A program made the position numbers and the translations under genes. 64,000 nt of DNA from Rhodanobacteraceae bacterium (GTDB taxonomy: Bacteria; Pseudomonadota; Gammaproteobacteria; Xanthomonadales; Ahniellaceae). Location of the stretch: the NCBI GenBank assembly GCA_016708465.1, contig JADJFT010000007.1:136501-200500 (forward strand), written 5' to 3'. The notes beneath the pieces are model-generated. The model did not search any database, was not told where the DNA came from, and worked only from the letters and a program-made list of their open reading frames with translations. Shown here piece by piece: positions 27,541 through 38,295 of the stretch (positions are counted from its first letter, which is position 1; the number at the start of each line of letters is the position of its first letter).

Positions 27541-29704
27541 GTGACCGAGGCGACCGTCCGCGAACGTGCAGACGTGACCCCGAGCCTTGCGGCGCACTGG
27601 CAGGCGCTCGACCAAAAGCTGGCTGAGTACCTTTCGCCTGAAGCGCGCTCGACGATCGAGCGCGCTTTTCGGCTCGGGGCGATCGCGCACCATGGGCAGA
27701 CGCGCAAGTCTGGCGAGCCCTATATCACTCATCCGCTCGCGGTCGCCGGCATTCTTGCCGAGATGCGCCTTGATACCGACGGGCTCTGTGCAGCGATCTT
27801 GCATGACACGCTGGAAGACACGCCGGTCTCACATGCCGAACTCGCTGCGCAGTTTGGTGAAGACGTGGCCGAGTTGGTGGACGGCGTTACCAAGCTCGAC
27901 AAGGTCAAGTTTCGTAGTCGCCAGGAAGCGAATGCCGAGCTTTCGCAAGATGATGCTGGCGATGGCGCGCGATCTGCGCGTCATCCTGATCAAACTCGCC
28001 GATCGCTTGCACAATATGCGCACGCTGGACGCAATGAGCGACGAATCGCGCCGCCGCATTGCGCTGGAAACGCTCGAGATTTACGCACCGATCGCGCAGC
28101 GTCTTGGTATGAACGCGATCAAAGCGGAGTTGCAGAACTACGGTTTCGCCGCTTACCACCCGTTGCGACACCGTGTACTTGAAGCGCGGTTACGCCAGCT
28201 CTACGGCAATCGCCGCGATGGCGTCGCCAAGATCCAGCAAGCCATCGCAACCAGGCTCGACCAAGAAGATATCGCAGCGCGGTTGGTGTCGCGGGTGAAG
28301 TCGCCCTATTCGATTTACACGAAAATGAAGGCCGACCACAAGACGCTGGCCCAAGTGCTGGATGTTTATGGGGTGCGTGTGGTCGTACGCGAGACCATGC
28401 AGTGCTACATGGCGCTGGGTGCGGTGCATAGCTTGTTCAAACCGGTGGACGGGCGTTTCCGTGACTTCATCGCGATGCCCAAGGCGAACGGCTACCAAAG
28501 CCTGCACACGGTGCTATTTGGTCCTGGCGGTACGCCGATCGAAGTGCAAATCCGTACCGAGGATATGGACCTGCTCGCCGAACGCGGCATCGCGGCGCAT
28601 TGGGCCTACAAGAGCGACGTTTCCGCGGGAAACAGTGCGCAGTCGCGCGCCCGTGAATGGGTTGCTGGGTTAGTTGACGCACAGTCACGCTCCGATTCGT
28701 CGCTCGACTTCGTCGAACACGTCAAGGTCGAACTGTTCACAGATGAAGTCTACCTATTCACGCCCAAGGGCGACATTCTTGCGTTGCCGCGCAATGCAAC
28801 GGCGCTTGATTTTGCCTACGCAGTGCACACCCATGTCGGCGATCATGCTGTGGCGGCGCGTGTCGACAAGAAGTTGGTGCCGTTGCGCACACGCCTGAGC
28901 AGTGGCCAGTCGATTGAGATCATCACCGCCGCGAGTGCGCAGCCGCAGATCGGGTGGCTCGAATTCGTCGTTAGCTCGAAAGCGCGCAGCGCGATCCGAC
29001 ATGCGCTGAAGCACATGCAGCATGAGGATTCGATCGAGATTGGGCATCGTCTGCTTGATCGCGCACTGGAAGTGTTAGGGGCATCGCTCGAACAGATTCC
29101 GGCAGCGATGCTGGATGCCTATCTTCAGGAACATCGGCTGCGACGCTTGGAAGATCTGCTTGCCGAGATCGCGCTCGGCAACCGCATGCCGCAGCAGGTT
29201 GCGCTTGCGCTGGTGCGCGATGCCGCATTCCTCGATCTCGGCACGATCGCCCGCGGCCACGAGAAGATCCTGATTTCCGGGGCCGAGCGCGGCGTGGTGT
29301 CGTTCGGCAATTGTTGTCATCCATTGCCTGGGGACGACATCGTCGGTTTCCTGTCGGCGGGCAAGGGCATCGTCGTGCATCAAGCGGAATGCCCTAACAT
29401 TCCTGAATTCCGCAAGACGCCGGATCGCTTCGTCGCGATTGCCTGGGATCGTGAGATCAGCGGCGACTTCAAAGTCGCGCTCAAGGTCGTGGCCGACAAC
29501 AAGCCGGGCGTGCTGGCGACGGTTGCTGCTGCGATTGCCGAATGCCAGTCGAACATCGATACCGTCGAATATCAGGAGCGTGATCTGCTCACTGCGGGGA
29601 TGTTGTTCGTGATCGAAGTCAAGCACCGCAAGCACCTGGCAGAAGTGCTACGCCGGTTGCGGCGCTTGCCGGTCGTGCATGCGGTCAGTCGTTACATCGG
29701 CTGA
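27541..29704 (+). CDS. spoT: Bifunctional (p)ppGpp synthetase/hydrolase SpoT (frame disrupted)
   Basis: SpoT makes and degrades the alarmone (p)ppGpp. The reconstructed protein has about 720 residues: an HD hydrolase domain with AHHGQTRKSGEPYITHP and LHDTLEDT, a RelA/SpoT synthetase domain (SRVKSPYSIYTKM, VEIQIRTEDMD-like), a TGS domain (VYLFTPKGDILALPRNATAL), a linker with GNCCHPLPGD, and a C-terminal ACT domain. The intact HD motif supports hydrolase activity. A shift at 27939-27941 splits the gene: the first frame reaches RSRQEANAE and the other continues FRKMMLAMARDLRVILIKLA. The start is GTG at 27541 with GAGGAG upstream. It lies in gmk-rpoZ-spoT-ridA-recG. Confidence 0.95.
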
Positions 29705-29758
29705 GACCGGCTAGCATCACCCACTTCGACTTGTCATGCATAGAATGGGGAGCAACCC

Positions 29759-30139
29759 ATGCGCGAAATCATCAGCACGCAGGCCGCACCGGCCGCGATC
29801 GGCACATATTCGCAGGCAGTGAAATACGGGAAAACGGTGTACCTGTCCGGCCAGATTCCACTTGATCCGGCCACCGGCCAGCTCGTTGAAGGGGCATTCG
29901 AGGCGCATGCCCGCCGCGTGTTCGACAACCTGCGCGCGTTGTGCGTCGCTTCCGGTGGCGATCTTGCGGACATCGTCAAACTCAATGTCTTTCTGACCGA
30001 CATGGCCAATTTCGGCGAGGTGAACCGTGTCATGGCCGAATATTTCCAAGCACCGTATCCGGCACGTGCCGCGGTCGCTGTGGCGGCGTTGCCGCGTGAT
30101 GCGCAGGTCGAAATGGATGCGATCGTCGTTTTGGGCTGA
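29759..30139 (+). CDS. ridA: RidA-family reactive intermediate deaminase
   Basis: RidA hydrolyses reactive enamine/imine intermediates released by PLP enzymes such as threonine dehydratase, protecting other PLP enzymes. The 126-residue length is normal, and the motifs GTYSQAVKYGKTVYLSGQIP and the substrate arginine in YPARAAVAVAALPRDAQVEMDA are present. The ATG at 29759 follows GGGGAGC. Position between spoT and recG is common in this group of bacteria. Confidence 0.95.
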   Translation: MREIISTQAAPAAIGTYSQAVKYGKTVYLSGQIPLDPATGQLVEGAFEAHARRVFDNLRALCVASGGDLADIVKLNVFLTDMANFGEVNRVMAEYFQAPYPARAAVAVAALPRDAQVEMDAIVVLG

Positions 30140-30177
30140 CCCAGCGTGAGCGATGCCGCATCGCGGTCACTGGCAGT

Positions 30178-32217
30178 TTGCGCGGTGTCGGTCCGGCCAT
30201 CGCCGAAGCCTTGTCGCGACTATTGCTTTACCGGTTATCGGATTTCTGGTTCCACTTGCCGCTGCGCTACGAAGACCGCACGCGCATCACTGCCATCCGC
30301 GATTTGCGCAATGGCGAGTGCGCGCAGATCGAGGCGGTTGTCGACGCGGTCGAGCGTGGATTCCGCTTTCGGCCGTTGTTGCGTGTGGTCGTGTCCGATG
30401 CCAGTCGTGCGACGCTGACCTTGCGCTTCTTCCACTTCTCGAAATCCCAGGCAGAAGGTTTCTTGCCAGGACTGCGGTTGCGCATTTATGGCGAGGTGCG
30501 CGAGGGTGCCGCCGGCTTGGAGATCGTGCATCCGCGCTACCAACGCGTGCAACCGGACACGCCGCTGGAAGTGGCGCTGACACCAGTCTATCCGGCGACC
30601 GAAGGGATCGGTCAGACGACCTTGGTTCGGCTCGCAAAACTTGCGTTGGCGGCCCTGCCTGACGATGCCGAGCTCGACGTGTTGCCGGAAGCGCTGCGCT
30701 GCAGTGTGCATCTGCCCAGTCTCGGTACTGCCCTGCGCACTGTCCATGCGCCGCCGGGAGAAGCGGATATTACGGCGCTGATGGCGCGCACCCACCCTGC
30801 GCAGCGTCGCCTTGCCTTCGATGAGTTACTCGCCCACCAGATCGGCATGCGCAAGTTGCGCCGCCATTTGCGCGCGTTGCCGGCGCCGACCATCCGCCAT
30901 GACCAAGCGAGAAGACGCAGTTTCCTTGCGGCCTTGCCGTTCGCGCTGACGGATGCTCAGCAGCGGGTACTTGGCGAGATCGATCAAGATCTCGCCATCG
31001 GTAAGCCGATGCTGCGCCTGGTTCAGGGGGATGTCGGATCGGGCAAGACCGTGGTGGCTGCGCTCGCTGCGCTGGCTGCAGCTGATGCCGGTGTACAGAC
31101 GGCGGTGATGGCGCCGACCGAGTTGTTGGCCGAGCAACACCTGCGCAACTTCGAGCGTTGGTGCGCGCCATTTGGGTTACGCGTGGTCTGGCTCGCAGGT
31201 AAGGTCACCGGCAAGGCGCGCGCGAAGGCGCTGGCCGAGATTGCAGCAGGCGCGGAAATTGTTATTGGAACGCACGCATTGATGCAGGAAGGCGTGGTGT
31301 TCGCAAACCTCGGGCTGGCCATCATCGACGAGCAGCACCGCTTCGGCGTACACCAGCGCCTGGCGCTCCGTAACAAAGGTCGCGATGGCGCGCGTACTCC
31401 GCACCAGTTGGTGATGACAGCGACACCCATTCCGCGCACTCTGGCGATGGCCGCCTATGCCGATCTCGATGTCTCGGTGATCGATGAGTTGCCGCCCGGG
31501 CGCACGCCGGTGCAGACAGTGGCGGTATCGGATGCCCGCCGTGACGAGATCGTCGAGCGCATCCGCATCGCCTGCGCCGAAGGTCGTCAGGCGTACTGGG
31601 TATGCCCACTGATCGAGGAATCCGAGCAGATCGAAGCCAAGGCGGCGCAAGCGACCTACGAGGATCTGCAGCGCGCCTTGCCGGCACTGCGTATCGGCTT
31701 ACTGCATGGGCGCATGAAACCGCGCGATAAGCACGCGGTGATGGATGCCTTCAAGGCCGGGGAGATCCGCTTGCTGGTGGCCACCACGGTGATCGAAGTC
31801 GGTGTCGATGTGCCGAATGCAAGCCTGATGGTGATCGACAATGCTGAGCGCCTCGGTCTGGCGCAATTGCACCAACTGCGCGGCCGCGTCGGCCGCGGCG
31901 CGGCGGCATCGAGTTGCGTGCTGGTGTGGCAGCCGCCACTCTCGGCATTGGCGCGCGAACGGCTCGCGGTGATGCGCGAAACCAATGATGGCTTCCGTAT
32001 TGCCGAGAAGGATCTCGCTTTGCGCGGACCAGGTGAGGTCGTTGGCACACGCCAGACCGGCGAAATGAATTTCCGCGTTGCCGATCTGGTGCGCGATGCA
32101 GAGGTGATGCCGAAAGTGGCTCTGGCCGCCGATTGGCTACTCGAACACGATCTGCACGCCGCCGATGCGTTGGTCGTACGCTGGATTGGCCAAGCCGTGG
32201 AATATGCGCAAGCATGA
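30178..32217 (+). CDS. recG: ATP-dependent DNA helicase RecG (start uncertain)
   Basis: RecG remodels stalled forks and branch-migrates Holliday junctions. The 679-residue frame has the N-terminal wedge/OB region with FHLPLRYEDRT, Walker A GDVGSGKT, the Walker B box IIDEQHRFGVHQR, TATPIPRTLAM, LLVATTVIEVGVDVPNA and QLRGRVGRG. The only in-frame start is TTG at 30178. A frame one base off upstream, from GTG at 30146, reads SDAASRSLA and would join LRGVGPAIAEAL if one base were missing near 30175; this would restore a normal N-terminus. The gene follows ridA closely. Confidence 0.94.
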   Translation: MRGVGPAIAEALSRLLLYRLSDFWFHLPLRYEDRTRITAIRDLRNGECAQIEAVVDAVERGFRFRPLLRVVVSDASRATLTLRFFHFSKSQAEGFLPGLRLRIYGEVREGAAGLEIVHPRYQRVQPDTPLEVALTPVYPATEGIGQTTLVRLAKLALAALPDDAELDVLPEALRCSVHLPSLGTALRTVHAPPGEADITALMARTHPAQRRLAFDELLAHQIGMRKLRRHLRALPAPTIRHDQARRRSFLAALPFALTDAQQRVLGEIDQDLAIGKPMLRLVQGDVGSGKTVVAALAALAAADAGVQTAVMAPTELLAEQHLRNFERWCAPFGLRVVWLAGKVTGKARAKALAEIAAGAEIVIGTHALMQEGVVFANLGLAIIDEQHRFGVHQRLALRNKGRDGARTPHQLVMTATPIPRTLAMAAYADLDVSVIDELPPGRTPVQTVAVSDARRDEIVERIRIACAEGRQAYWVCPLIEESEQIEAKAAQATYEDLQRALPALRIGLLHGRMKPRDKHAVMDAFKAGEIRLLVATTVIEVGVDVPNASLMVIDNAERLGLAQLHQLRGRVGRGAAASSCVLVWQPPLSALARERLAVMRETNDGFRIAEKDLALRGPGEVVGTRQTGEMNFRVADLVRDAEVMPKVALAADWLLEHDLHAADALVVRWIGQAVEYAQA

Positions 32218-32227
32218 GGATCGCAGA

Positions 32228-33153
32228 ATGCAACGACTACTGATCGATACTGACCCGGGCGTAGACGATGCGCTGGCCCTGCTGATGGCCTACGCGCATC
32301 CGGGCACGACGGTCGAGGCGTTGACCATCACCGCTGGCAATGTTGGCATCGAACATACGCTGCGCAATGCGCTCAATCTGGTCGGGTGGTTGGCGCTGAC
32401 ACGCCGGCTTTCCCCGGCGCGTGCGATCCGTTGGTGCGTCCGGCGGAGGACGCAGCCTTCGTGCACGGACAAGACGGATTCGGCGATGTCGAACTGCGGC
32501 TGCCGCAGCGCAAGCCCGAGGCGGAACATGCGGCAGCGGCGATGGTGCGGCTGGCACGACTCCATCCGGGCGAATTGACCTTCGTGATGCTCGGTCCGCT
32601 GACCAATCTGGCGCTAGCGTTGAAGCTTGATCCCGAACTGCCGACACGAGTGCCGCGCCTAGTCATCATGGGTGGCGCTGTGAATGGCCGCGGCAATGTG
32701 TCGCGTGCGACCAGCGAGTTCAATATCCATTTCGATCCGGAAGCCGCTGCCGTCGTGTTCGATGCTTGGCCGCAATTTGAACTGGTGGACTGGGAAGCGA
32801 CCTTGGCGCATGGCATTCCGTTTGCCGATTTGGCGCGATGGCTGACTGTCGACAGTCCACGCGCACGCTTCTACGACGCCATCTCACGCAAGACCCGCGA
32901 ATGGATGCGGGCGCGTCGCAACACGACGCATTGGCATGCGGCAGATGGGTTGGCGATGGCGGTCGTCCTTGATCCGACCGCTGCCGAACACTGGGAAACG
33001 CGGTCAGTGAAGATCGAGCTCGACGGTGCACTGACTCGCGGCATGAGTGTGGTCGATTGGTCCGGGCGCATGGATTGGCGGCTACAGAGTCGTATTCTGA
33101 TGCGTTATCGGATTGGACGGTTTGCTGAGCTGATCCAAGCAGCATTGGCTTGA
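32228..33153 (+). CDS. Inosine/uridine-preferring nucleoside hydrolase (frame disrupted)
   Basis: Nucleoside hydrolases cleave the N-glycosidic bond of ribonucleosides to free base and ribose. The reconstructed protein of about 308 residues has the calcium-binding signature LIDTDPGVDDALALL at the N-terminus, LTFVMLGPLTNLALAL, MGGAVNGRGNVS and SEFNIHFDPEAA, and a C-terminal histidine region. A base is missing in the GGG run at 32384-32387: the first frame reads NALNLV and the second continues VGADTPAFPGA. It starts 11 bases after the recG stop, so it may be cotranscribed. Substrate specificity cannot be told from sequence. Confidence 0.9.
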
Positions 33154-33266
33154 CCATTGAATTAAAAGGATAAATGTCTCAATCCTGAAAGTCGGCACGG
33201 AATCGCCTTGCCAAGTTTGGGCGGCGTGGCTACGATGCGCCTCTTTTTTGCGGCCGGTTCCTTGCC

Positions 33267-33512
33267 ATGAAAGCTAACATCCATCCGAAGTACAACGAAG
33301 TCGTGTTCCACGACGTCACCGCCGATTTCAAGTTTCTGACCCGCTCGACCATGACGAGCAAGGACAAGACGACTTGGGAAGACGGCAAGGAATATCCGCT
33401 GGTGAAGCTGGAACTTTCCTCGGCTTCGCACCCGTTCTACACGGGCAAGCACAAGATCGTCGATACCGGCGGTCGGCTTGAGAAGTTCCGCAGGCGATAC
33501 GCCGCCAAGTAA
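33267..33512 (+). CDS. rpmE2: 50S ribosomal protein L31 type B
   Basis: An 81-residue L31 of the zinc-independent type B: the CxxC pair of type A is absent, and the sequence begins MKANIHPKYNEVVFHDVTA with the family's TSKDKTTWEDGKEYPLVKLE and SHPFYTGKHKIVDTGGR. Type B paralogues often replace zinc-bound L31 under zinc limitation; whether that applies here depends on a type A copy elsewhere. It stands alone between the nucleoside hydrolase and gltA, with a hairpin terminator behind it. Confidence 0.97.
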   Translation: MKANIHPKYNEVVFHDVTADFKFLTRSTMTSKDKTTWEDGKEYPLVKLELSSASHPFYTGKHKIVDTGGRLEKFRRRYAAK

Positions 33513-33550
33513 TTCGTTCGGCGCAGGATCGCGCTGCACAGGGCTTGACC

Positions 33551-33586
33551 GACGCCGTGGCCGAAAGGCTGCGGCGTTTGTCTTTT
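33551..33586 (+). terminator. Probable rho-independent terminator after rpmE2
   Basis: GACGCCG (33551-33557) pairs with CGGCGTT (33572-33578), with a further short GGCC/GGCT helix inside, followed by TTGTCTTTTC. It lies 38 bases after the rpmE2 stop and before the gltA ribosome site. The T-run is interrupted, so efficiency is uncertain. Confidence 0.6.
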
Positions 33587-33672
33587 CAGGCTTTGCAAAA
33601 CCACGTGCCGCGATGCGGAAATTTCAAACGCCCGTGCGATAATCGGCGTTGAAACGAACGAAGGAGTGTCCC

Positions 33673-34965
<1,293 letters not shown>

Positions 34966-34985
34966 TCATCGTCTGGCGTACTTTC

Positions 34986-35011
34986 AAAAAGGCGGCGTCA
35001 GCCGCCTTTTT
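34986..35011. terminator. Bidirectional rho-independent terminator after gltA
   Basis: AAAAAGGCGGC, loop GTCA, GCCGCCTTTTTG lies 20 bases after the gltA stop. The stop codon of the convergent hypothetical gene is part of the loop and stem, so the element ends both transcripts. Confidence 0.92.
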
Positions 35012-35606
35012 GTTTAGCGATCAGGTCGCGCACAGCATTGATCGATGCCCGTCGCATCGGCGTGTCCGAGGTGCGTGACAGTGGTGCTTGGCGCAAATGG
35101 ATCTTCGGCAGCAGCGTCAGATCGATGGTGTTCGCATCGGCATCGAATCGCAGCACCGGGAACTCGCTGCTATGCCCGCGCGATAGGCGCAAAACCCGCT
35201 CATCCTCATCGTAGGGAATCTGCTGATCGTCAAGGAAGCGCACTACTTCGGATGGATCATCTTCAAACAAATGCAGGCAGACCGCGGAATGAGCGTCGGC
35301 GGTGCCTTCGAGTACAGCACCGACCAGTCGCGGCTCGAAGCGCGCAAGGAAGGTCATCGCCTCGACCGCGACTTCACGCAACTCCTGTAGTCGCTGCGGT
35401 TGCGTTTGTGACTGGAATAGACGCTGGTAGTCACGCAGCGCTGCTTCGATCTCGCGATTGGTCGGTAGGTCGTATTCGTCGCGCGCACCGACGCGCTCCG
35501 CGGCCTTTCGCTTCGCTGCACCGTAGTCGCGAACACCTTGCTCGGCCATGATGCGCGCCGCCTCGTGGGCGAGACGCGTGCGTAGGTCGCTGTCGTGACG
35601 GCTCAT
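34998..35606 (-). CDS. Conserved hypothetical protein
   Basis: A 202-residue soluble protein. The N-terminal 90 residues are helical and strongly charged (HEAARIMAEQGVRDYGAAKR, KAAERVGARDEYDLPTNREI), followed by a compact alpha/beta region with FLARFEPRLVGAVLEGTADA, a core that resembles a nucleotidyltransferase-like fold but without an obvious active site that I can name. No signal peptide. It lies seven bases upstream of nothing on its own strand and directly downstream of mrcA (stop at 35614, start at 35606), but transcription direction runs mrcA to this gene, so cotranscription with mrcA is likely. Confidence 0.7.
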   Translation of the reverse strand: MSRHDSDLRTRLAHEAARIMAEQGVRDYGAAKRKAAERVGARDEYDLPTNREIEAALRDYQRLFQSQTQPQRLQELREVAVEAMTFLARFEPRLVGAVLEGTADAHSAVCLHLFEDDPSEVVRFLDDQQIPYDEDERVLRLSRGHSSEFPVLRFDADANTIDLTLLPKIHLRQAPLSRTSDTPMRRASINAVRDLIAKQKGG

Positions 35607-35613
35607 CGTTCAC

Positions 35614-38106
35614 TCAGAACAAGTCGATGCCCTGTTGTTCGGCATCCTGTTTCCCGGAGCTATTTTCGTCGACCACGGACAGGCGCATCAGGTCTTCGGT
35701 CTTGAAAAATTCGACGATGCCGCCTTCACTCGCTTCTGCGAGCAGGTTGCCGGCCGCGTCGATTCGCGCGGTGGTGATGCCGTTTGGCACGACGAGTTCC
35801 ATTTCTGGAACGTCGCCGAGCGCCACACGCATGAAATCGACCCAGATCGGCAGGGCCGTCTGCGCCGCAAATTCGCGATCGCCAAGTGACGAGAAGTCAT
35901 CGTGGCCCATCCACACGGTAGTGACTAGCGCTGGATTGAAGCCCGAAAACCAGGCATCGCGAAAATTGTTTGTAGTGCCGGTTTTGCCGGCCAGATCGTT
36001 GCGCTCTAACACCATTGCGCCGCGCCCGGTGCCACGTTTGACGACATCGCGCATCACGCTTGTGATCAGGAAGGCATTGCGTTCGTCGATGACACGCGGG
36101 GCGAGCAGACCGCTTGGACTGGCGATGTCAGGAACGGTCAGTGCCGGCGCAGTTTCTGGCGGTGCCGAGTTGCCGTTGAGCATGGCCGACAGATCATCGG
36201 CGCTGGCCGCACCGTCATTTTCGTCACCGGCGACGCGTGCGATGCATTCGCGACATGCGCGTTTCGGTGCAGCGGTATAGATCGCATTCCCGGAGTCGTC
36301 TTCAATGTGTTCGACGCTATAGGTATCGACGAGATAGCCGCCGTTCGCGAACACCGAATAGCCGCGCGCCAATGCCAGTGGTGGCAGCGACGAGGTTCCG
36401 AGTGCGAGCGACAGGTTCGGGGGCAGTGACTCCGGTGGAAACCCGAAGCGTTGGATGTATTCCCGCGCAAAGTTGATGCCGACGGCATCCAGCAACCGAA
36501 CCGAAACGAGGTTGCGCGACAGCACCATCGCTTCGCGCAGACGCATCGGCCCGAGGAACTTTTCGTTGTCGTTCTGGGGCTTCCATACGCCACCTTCGGC
36601 GGATGGATCGGCGAAGGCGAGCGGTGCATCGTTCACGATCGAAGCTGGATTGAACCCGCGTTCGAATGCCGCTGCGTAGATGAACGGTTTGAAGCTTGAT
36701 CCGGGCTGGCGATTGCTCTGCGTCGCACGATTGAATTTCGATAGCGTGAAACTGAAACCACCGGTAATCGCACGAATACTGCCGTCTTCCGGATCGATGG
36801 CGGTCAACGCCGCTTGTACACGCGGCAATTGCGAGAGACGCCAGACACCTTCGGCATCGCGCGCGACGCGAACGACATCACCGGATGCCAGCGCCCGCGA
36901 TACGTCTTTAGGCTTCGGGCCAAGCGCGCCGGACTCGCTGCGCGGCCGTGCCCACTCGACTGCGGCCAAGTCGAGCAAAATCACTTGACCATCGGCGAGG
37001 ATAACGGCGGCCGATTCGGCATCGCTGGCGGTCACCAGTCCGGGCATCAACCCTGAGACCGACCGATAGGCGCCGACGGCTGCACGACGGGCTTCGACCG
37101 TGGTGAGCGTACTCATATCCACGCGCGCCTCTGGACCGCGGAAACCTTTGCGCTGATCGAATGCGAGCAGGCGGTCACGAACTGCGGCGTTGGCCGCTTC
37201 CTGCAACTTGGAATCGATCGTCGTGAACGCTTTGTAGCCGTTGTTCAGCGCATCGGCACCCGCACGCTCGATCACTTCCAAGCGAACCATCTCGGCGAGA
37301 TAAGGTGCATCCAGTTCGATCGCGGGTTCATGCGGGAAGGCGTGACTTGGCTCCGATTGTGCAGCCCGCATCTGCTCCGGCGTAATTGCTCCGATCTCGG
37401 ACATACGCTCGAGCACGTAATTTCGGCGAATCAGCGCGCGGTCGGGGTTGTTCAACGGATTGCCGCTGGATGGGAATTTCGGGATCGACGCCAGCATTGC
37501 CGCTTCAGCCAGATCGAGGTCGGTCAACTTTTTGCCGTAGTAAAACTCGGCCGCCGCGGCGATGCCGTAGGAGCGATAGCCGAAGAAGATCTTGTTGAGG
37601 TAGAGGCTCAGGATCTCGTCCTTGCTCAGCTCGCGTTCGAGGCGCAACGCCAGAAAGATCTCCGCGACCTTGCGTGTCAACGAGTATTCATTGCTGAGGA
37701 AGAAATTGCGCGCCACTTGCTGGGTGATCGTGCTGCCCCCCGGCACGCGGCGGTCACTGGTGGTCGCGAGCAACCAGATCGCGCGCACGATGCCGCGCCA
37801 GTCAATCCCAGGGTGCTCGTAGAATCGCGCATCCTCGACGGCGAGGAACGCATTTCGGACCATGATCGGCACTTCGGTAATGTCGACCGGCATGCGTTTG
37901 GTCTCGCCGAACATCGCGATCAATTTGCCATCGCGGGAATAGACGCGCAGCGGTACTTGCAACCGGACATCGCGAATTTCGGCAGCGGTGGGTAGCCGCG
38001 GCTCGACCATCCAGTAGGTCACGGCGATCGCCGCCACCCCCAGCAGAACCCCGGTCAGGCCGAGGATCAGGCCCCATTTCAGCAAGCGTCGAACAAGGCG
38101 TTTCAC
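35614..38106 (-). CDS. mrcA: Penicillin-binding protein 1A, bifunctional transglycosylase/transpeptidase
   Basis: A class A PBP that polymerises and cross-links peptidoglycan in the periplasm. The 830-residue protein has one N-terminal membrane anchor (WGLILGLTGVLLGVAAIAVT), a glycosyltransferase domain with EDARFYEHPGIDWRG and GGSTITQQVARN, an OB-like insert, and a transpeptidase domain with the nucleophile motif GSSFKPF (SxxK), SRN and KTGTT. An ATG at 38160 is in frame, but GTG at 38106 gives the family N-terminus VKRLVRRLLKW and is preferred. It is divergent from pilM, the classic order for this region in gammaproteobacteria. Confidence 0.95.
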   Translation of the reverse strand: MKRLVRRLLKWGLILGLTGVLLGVAAIAVTYWMVEPRLPTAAEIRDVRLQVPLRVYSRDGKLIAMFGETKRMPVDITEVPIMVRNAFLAVEDARFYEHPGIDWRGIVRAIWLLATTSDRRVPGGSTITQQVARNFFLSNEYSLTRKVAEIFLALRLERELSKDEILSLYLNKIFFGYRSYGIAAAAEFYYGKKLTDLDLAEAAMLASIPKFPSSGNPLNNPDRALIRRNYVLERMSEIGAITPEQMRAAQSEPSHAFPHEPAIELDAPYLAEMVRLEVIERAGADALNNGYKAFTTIDSKLQEAANAAVRDRLLAFDQRKGFRGPEARVDMSTLTTVEARRAAVGAYRSVSGLMPGLVTASDAESAAVILADGQVILLDLAAVEWARPRSESGALGPKPKDVSRALASGDVVRVARDAEGVWRLSQLPRVQAALTAIDPEDGSIRAITGGFSFTLSKFNRATQSNRQPGSSFKPFIYAAAFERGFNPASIVNDAPLAFADPSAEGGVWKPQNDNEKFLGPMRLREAMVLSRNLVSVRLLDAVGINFAREYIQRFGFPPESLPPNLSLALGTSSLPPLALARGYSVFANGGYLVDTYSVEHIEDDSGNAIYTAAPKRACRECIARVAGDENDGAASADDLSAMLNGNSAPPETAPALTVPDIASPSGLLAPRVIDERNAFLITSVMRDVVKRGTGRGAMVLERNDLAGKTGTTNNFRDAWFSGFNPALVTTVWMGHDDFSSLGDREFAAQTALPIWVDFMRVALGDVPEMELVVPNGITTARIDAAGNLLAEASEGGIVEFFKTEDLMRLSVVDENSSGKQDAEQQGIDLF

Positions 38107-38217
38107 CGCGACAGACCTAGGTTTGATCAAAAAGAGCGCGAGTATAAATGGCATTGCCAAGGATTCGGCCCGGGAGTAGCGTCAAGTTCACGATTCAAGG
38201 GCCGAAATAGGGGGCTG

Positions 38218-38246
38218 TTGCCAGATGGTTAAGTTTGGGATTTAAT
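38218..38246 (+). promoter_or_regulatory. Candidate sigma-70 promoter of the pil operon
   Basis: TTGCCA (38218-38223) and TTTAAT (38241-38246) are separated by 17 bases, 49 bases ahead of the pilM GTG. This is the best match in the mrcA-pilM divergent region; it is predicted from the sequence only. Confidence 0.45.
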
Positions 38247-38295
38247 GTATCTACGCATGAACCGCTCGTAAGAGCCCGTGGGAAGGGGAAAAAGT

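Noticed and set aside
33150..33176. Promoter TTGACC ... TAAATG ahead of rpmE2.
   Set aside because: The spacer is only 15 bases, and alternative boxes fit worse, so it is not strong enough to list.
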